Source of the DNA: Candidatus Eiseniibacteriota bacterium
GTDB taxonomy: Bacteria > Eisenbacteria > RBG-16-71-46 > SZUA-252
NCBI GenBank assembly: GCA_016880395.1
Contig: JAEHDN010000180.1
Span: forward strand, 1 to 8,673
DNA: 8,673 bases
Direction of reading: 5' to 3'
The translations under genes were made by a program, and so were the position numbers. A model generated the notes under the pieces. That model had not been told where the DNA came from, did not search any database, and saw nothing but the letters and a program-made list of their open reading frames with translations. Positions 6,400-8,673 of this stretch are shown here, piece after piece. Numbering within the stretch: position 1 is the stretch's first letter; each line of letters begins with the position of its first letter.

Positions 6400-6801
6400 T
6401 CACGCCGGGCGCGCGCCGAGCACCGCGGGCCGTCCGATCCGCGAGCGCTGGATCCGCAGTCCGAGCCGAGCGGCGAGCCCCATCGCGACCATCCCCACCA
6501 GGAGATGGAGGACCCGGATGACCCAGTGCTGCGCCCCCGGGAGGATTTGAGTCTGCACCATCCCGAACGCGATCGGTCCCGCCCCCCACGCGATCGTGGT
6601 CCCCGCCAGCCCCCAGCCCGCGCCGGACAGGCCCGCGCGCACCGCCAGAATCCAGAGCGACACGACGAACAGCGCCCCGACCGCCATGTGGAGCGAGATG
6701 AGCGAAAGGGCGTGCCCCGTCCAGAACGAGATCCCGAGCAGGATCTGGAACACCCCCGTGATGCGAACGATCAATTGCGTGATGCGATCCATGGCATTCA
6801 T
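6400..6801 (-). CDS. Small four-helix integral membrane protein with paired histidines
   Basis: A 133-residue hydrophobic protein with about four membrane helices (roughly 8-27, 37-55, 63-81, 93-112). Two histidine pairs stand out: His30 and His38 at the junction of helices 1 and 2 (WTGHALSLISLHM), and His92 and His99 at the start of helix 4 (QHWVIRVLH). Spacing of 7-8 residues within or next to helices is compatible with heme or metal ligation, but there is no family assignment I can defend. The tail is basic (RLGLRIQRSR). The ATG at 6801 has AGGAGG 8 nt upstream. It begins 25 nt after the RND pump stop on the same strand, so it is probably the last gene of the pump operon; a direct role in efflux is not implied. 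Confidence 0.75.
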   Translation of the reverse strand: MNAMDRITQLIVRITGVFQILLGISFWTGHALSLISLHMAVGALFVVSLWILAVRAGLSGAGWGLAGTTIAWGAGPIAFGMVQTQILPGAQHWVIRVLHLLVGMVAMGLAARLGLRIQRSRIGRPAVLGARPA

Positions 6802-6811
6802 GATTCGTGCC

Positions 6812-6817
6812 TCCTCT
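6812..6817 (-). promoter_or_regulatory. Ribosome binding site of the four-helix membrane protein gene
   Basis: A GAGGAGG stretch on the - strand within the 25-nt gap behind the pump stop, about 8 nt before the ATG at 6801. It supports independent, efficient initiation of the last gene in this operon. Confidence 0.6.
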
Positions 6818-6826
6818 TCCCTGGAT

Positions 6827-8673
6827 TCAAGCCTTCGCCGGCGCTGTGGCGCCTATCTCGGTCTCTTCCTTCACGGTGGCGCGCTCGTGAGCGTGCGCCA
6901 CGAGCATGTAGATCGACGGCACGACGAACAGCGTGAACGCCGTCCCGATGATCATGCCGCTCACGAGCATGATCCCGATCGAGTTCCGCGCTCCTGCCCC
7001 CGGCCCGCTCGCGAAGACGAGGGGCAGATGGCCGAACACGGTCGCCGCGGTGGTCATGAGAATGGGTCGGAGCCTCGTCCCCGCCGCCCCGATCACCGCC
7101 TCCAGTTTCTGGACTCCTGTCTCCCGCAGCTGGTTCGCGAACTGAACGATGAGAATTCCGTTCTTCGCGACCAGTCCGACCAGCGTGATGAGACCGACCT
7201 GGCTGTAGATGTTCAACGACGTGAATCCCAGGAACGAGAACAGGAGCGCCCCACTCACCGCGAGCGGTGCGGACCCCGCCAGGATCACGAAGGGATCCCG
7301 GAAGCTCTCGAACTGGGCCGCGAGCACCAGGAAGATCAGAATCGCCGAGAGCAGGAAGATGCTCAGGAAGCGGCACCCTTCCGTGCGGAGCTGCCGCGAC
7401 TCGCCTGCGTAGTCGATGGTGTAGCCCTGCGGCAGGATGCTTCGCGCTTGGTTCTCGAGGAACGTGAGCGCTTGATCCAGCGACACGTTCGGCGGGATGA
7501 CTCCTTGGATCCGGACCGCGTTGAGCTGCTGGAACCGCTTCAGCTCCCGCGGCTCGGTCGTGGTCCGAAGGCTCGCGAACGTCGAGAGCGGGACGAGTCC
7601 GCCGTTCGTTCCGGTGACGTAGATGTTTCTGAGCTGGTCCGGCGTGAGGCGCTCGGACCGCTTGACCTGCGGAATCACCTTGTAGCTGCGACCCTGGATG
7701 CTGAACCGGTTGACGTAGTTCCCACCGAGCAGGGTCGAGAGATCACGTCCCGCCTGGCTCAGCTCGACCCCCTGCGACCGCACCTGGTCCCGGTTGAAGA
7801 CCACCTCCGCCTGGGGCTGGTCGAATTTCAGGTCCGCATCGGCGAACATGAAGAGCCCGCTCGCAAAGGCCTTCTGCACCAGCTGGTTCGAGAACTCGAC
7901 CAGCTGCTGCGGCTCGGCGGTCGAGGCGATCACGAGGTCGACCGGAAAGTCTCCGCCTCCAGGGAGGGGTGGCGGGACGAGCGAGATGACCCGGATGCCG
8001 GGGATCTTGGAGAACCGGGCCGCGGCTTCGACCTGGAGCTCGGAGGTCTTCTTCGTCCGCTCGCCCCAGGACTTCGTCACCATCCCACCGAATCCGCCGG
8101 TCGGGAACGTGAGCTGGAACGTGTTCTTGGTCTCCGGGAATGACTGATAGACGTCGTTGACCGCCGTCGTGAACAGCCTCGTCTGGTCGAGCGTTGCGTC
8201 AGCCGACGCCTGGATGATCCCAAACACCACGCCCGGATCCTCCCGCGGGGCCAGTTCGTGCTGGGAGAACATGTAGAACGGCACGGCGAGAAGGACGGCG
8301 AACACCCAGACGACGTACACGGCCGGCCGGTACTGGAGGGTTCCCGTCAGCGTTCGCTTGTACGCCTCGCGGACCATATCGAACCGCCGATTGATCCACC
8401 CCGCGTATCCGCGCTCGGCATCCCCGGCCCGTAGCAAACGCGACCCCATCATGGGGGACAGCGTGAGCGCCACGATCCCGGACACGACGACCGCTCCGGC
8501 GAGCGTGAACGCGAACTCCCGGAAGAGGGATCCGGTCAGGCCGCCCTGGATGGCGACGGGCGTGTAGACCGCGGCCAGGGTGATGGTCATGGCGATGATC
8601 GGCCCGATCAGCTCGCGGGCCGCGTCCATGGCCGCACGGATCGGCTTCACCCCGGTCCGGAGATGCCGCTCGA
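6827..8673 (-). CDS. RND (HAE-1 type) efflux pump inner-membrane subunit, N-terminus cut by window edge
   Basis: The C-terminal 615 or so residues of a proton-driven RND transporter, AcrB/MexF-like (full length usually about 1030). The frame runs off the right edge: codons before the GTG at 8650 read ERHLRTG, which in this family directly follows the TM4 VDDAIVVVENV segment, so the gene continues outside. Visible hallmarks are AREL-GPIIAMTITLAAVYTPV, GGLTGSLFREFAFTLAGA, ALTLSPMM, the periplasmic HELAPREDPGVVFG, AAQFESFRDPFVIL, LVGLVAKNGILIVQFANQ and RLRPILMTTAATVFGHLPLV. The last two carry the TM10 Lys (codon 7163-7165, AcrB Lys940 equivalent) and the TM11 RxxLMT Thr of the proton relay. The TM4 Asp pair lies outside. 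It normally works with a membrane-fusion protein and an outer-membrane channel, probably encoded upstream beyond the edge. Substrates cannot be inferred. Confidence 0.95.
   Translation of the reverse strand, partial: ERHLRTGVKPIRAAMDAARELIGPIIAMTITLAAVYTPVAIQGGLTGSLFREFAFTLAGAVVVSGIVALTLSPMMGSRLLRAGDAERGYAGWINRRFDMVREAYKRTLTGTLQYRPAVYVVWVFAVLLAVPFYMFSQHELAPREDPGVVFGIIQASADATLDQTRLFTTAVNDVYQSFPETKNTFQLTFPTGGFGGMVTKSWGERTKKTSELQVEAAARFSKIPGIRVISLVPPPLPGGGDFPVDLVIASTAEPQQLVEFSNQLVQKAFASGLFMFADADLKFDQPQAEVVFNRDQVRSQGVELSQAGRDLSTLLGGNYVNRFSIQGRSYKVIPQVKRSERLTPDQLRNIYVTGTNGGLVPLSTFASLRTTTEPRELKRFQQLNAVRIQGVIPPNVSLDQALTFLENQARSILPQGYTIDYAGESRQLRTEGCRFLSIFLLSAILIFLVLAAQFESFRDPFVILAGSAPLAVSGALLFSFLGFTSLNIYSQVGLITLVGLVAKNGILIVQFANQLRETGVQKLEAVIGAAGTRLRPILMTTAATVFGHLPLVFASGPGAGARNSIGIMLVSGMIIGTAFTLFVVPSIYMLVAHAHERATVKEETEIGATAPAKA

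Noticed and set aside
6596..8143. A 515-residue open frame on the + strand, antisense to the RND pump.
   Set aside because: It is dominated by Arg, Glu and Asp, has no recognisable motif, and lies opposite a well-conserved transporter.
8648..8650. GTG as the start of the RND gene.
   Set aside because: Codons farther upstream to the edge (ERHLRTG) match the family and the protein would lack its first 400 or so residues, so the gene is cut by the window edge and not truly short.

Overview
The window is GC-rich DNA with dense coding and short spacers. It comes from a bacterium with an outer membrane: it encodes an RND efflux pump, a TonB-dependent receptor, a lipobox lipoprotein and a small outer-membrane beta-barrel. 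The mix (receptor with an N-terminal carboxypeptidase-regulatory-like domain, ECF sigma factor paired with a zinc-finger anti-sigma factor, an environmental-type lipoprotein family) is the kind seen in Gemmatimonadota, Eisenbacteria, Acidobacteriota or neighbouring lineages. That placement is inference; there is no marker gene here. No mobile element, CRISPR array, tRNA or rRNA was seen.

Layout. On the + strand there is one gene at the left edge (35-715), a SprT-like zinc metallopeptidase whose ATG overlaps the stop of a gene cut off by the edge. Everything else is on the - strand. Reading that strand in its own direction (right to left): the C-terminal 60% or so of an RND pump inner-membrane subunit (8673-6827, cut by the edge); a four-helix membrane protein just behind it (6801-6400); a 215-bp spacer; a TonB-dependent receptor (6184-3860); an 87-bp spacer with a promoter; an ECF sigma factor (3772-3236) overlapping its membrane anti-sigma factor (3246-2452); a second, very similar promoter at the anti-sigma stop codon; a lipoprotein (2376-1609); and a beta-barrel protein (1612-680) whose start overlaps the lipoprotein stop. 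The barrel gene and the metallopeptidase gene converge and overlap by 36 bp.

How they may work together. The clearest signal is a repeated promoter-like sequence, GTCACAAA-N11/12-CCTGTTCC, found once directly upstream of the sigma gene and once directly upstream of the lipoprotein gene. It has ECF promoter geometry (GTCACA, 16-17 nt, GTTC). This suggests a compact circuit: the sigma factor drives its own operon and, through the second copy, the lipoprotein plus beta-barrel pair, while the zinc-finger anti-sigma factor holds it at the membrane until an envelope signal arrives. The receptor and the pump have no copy of this motif in front of them within the window and look like separate units.
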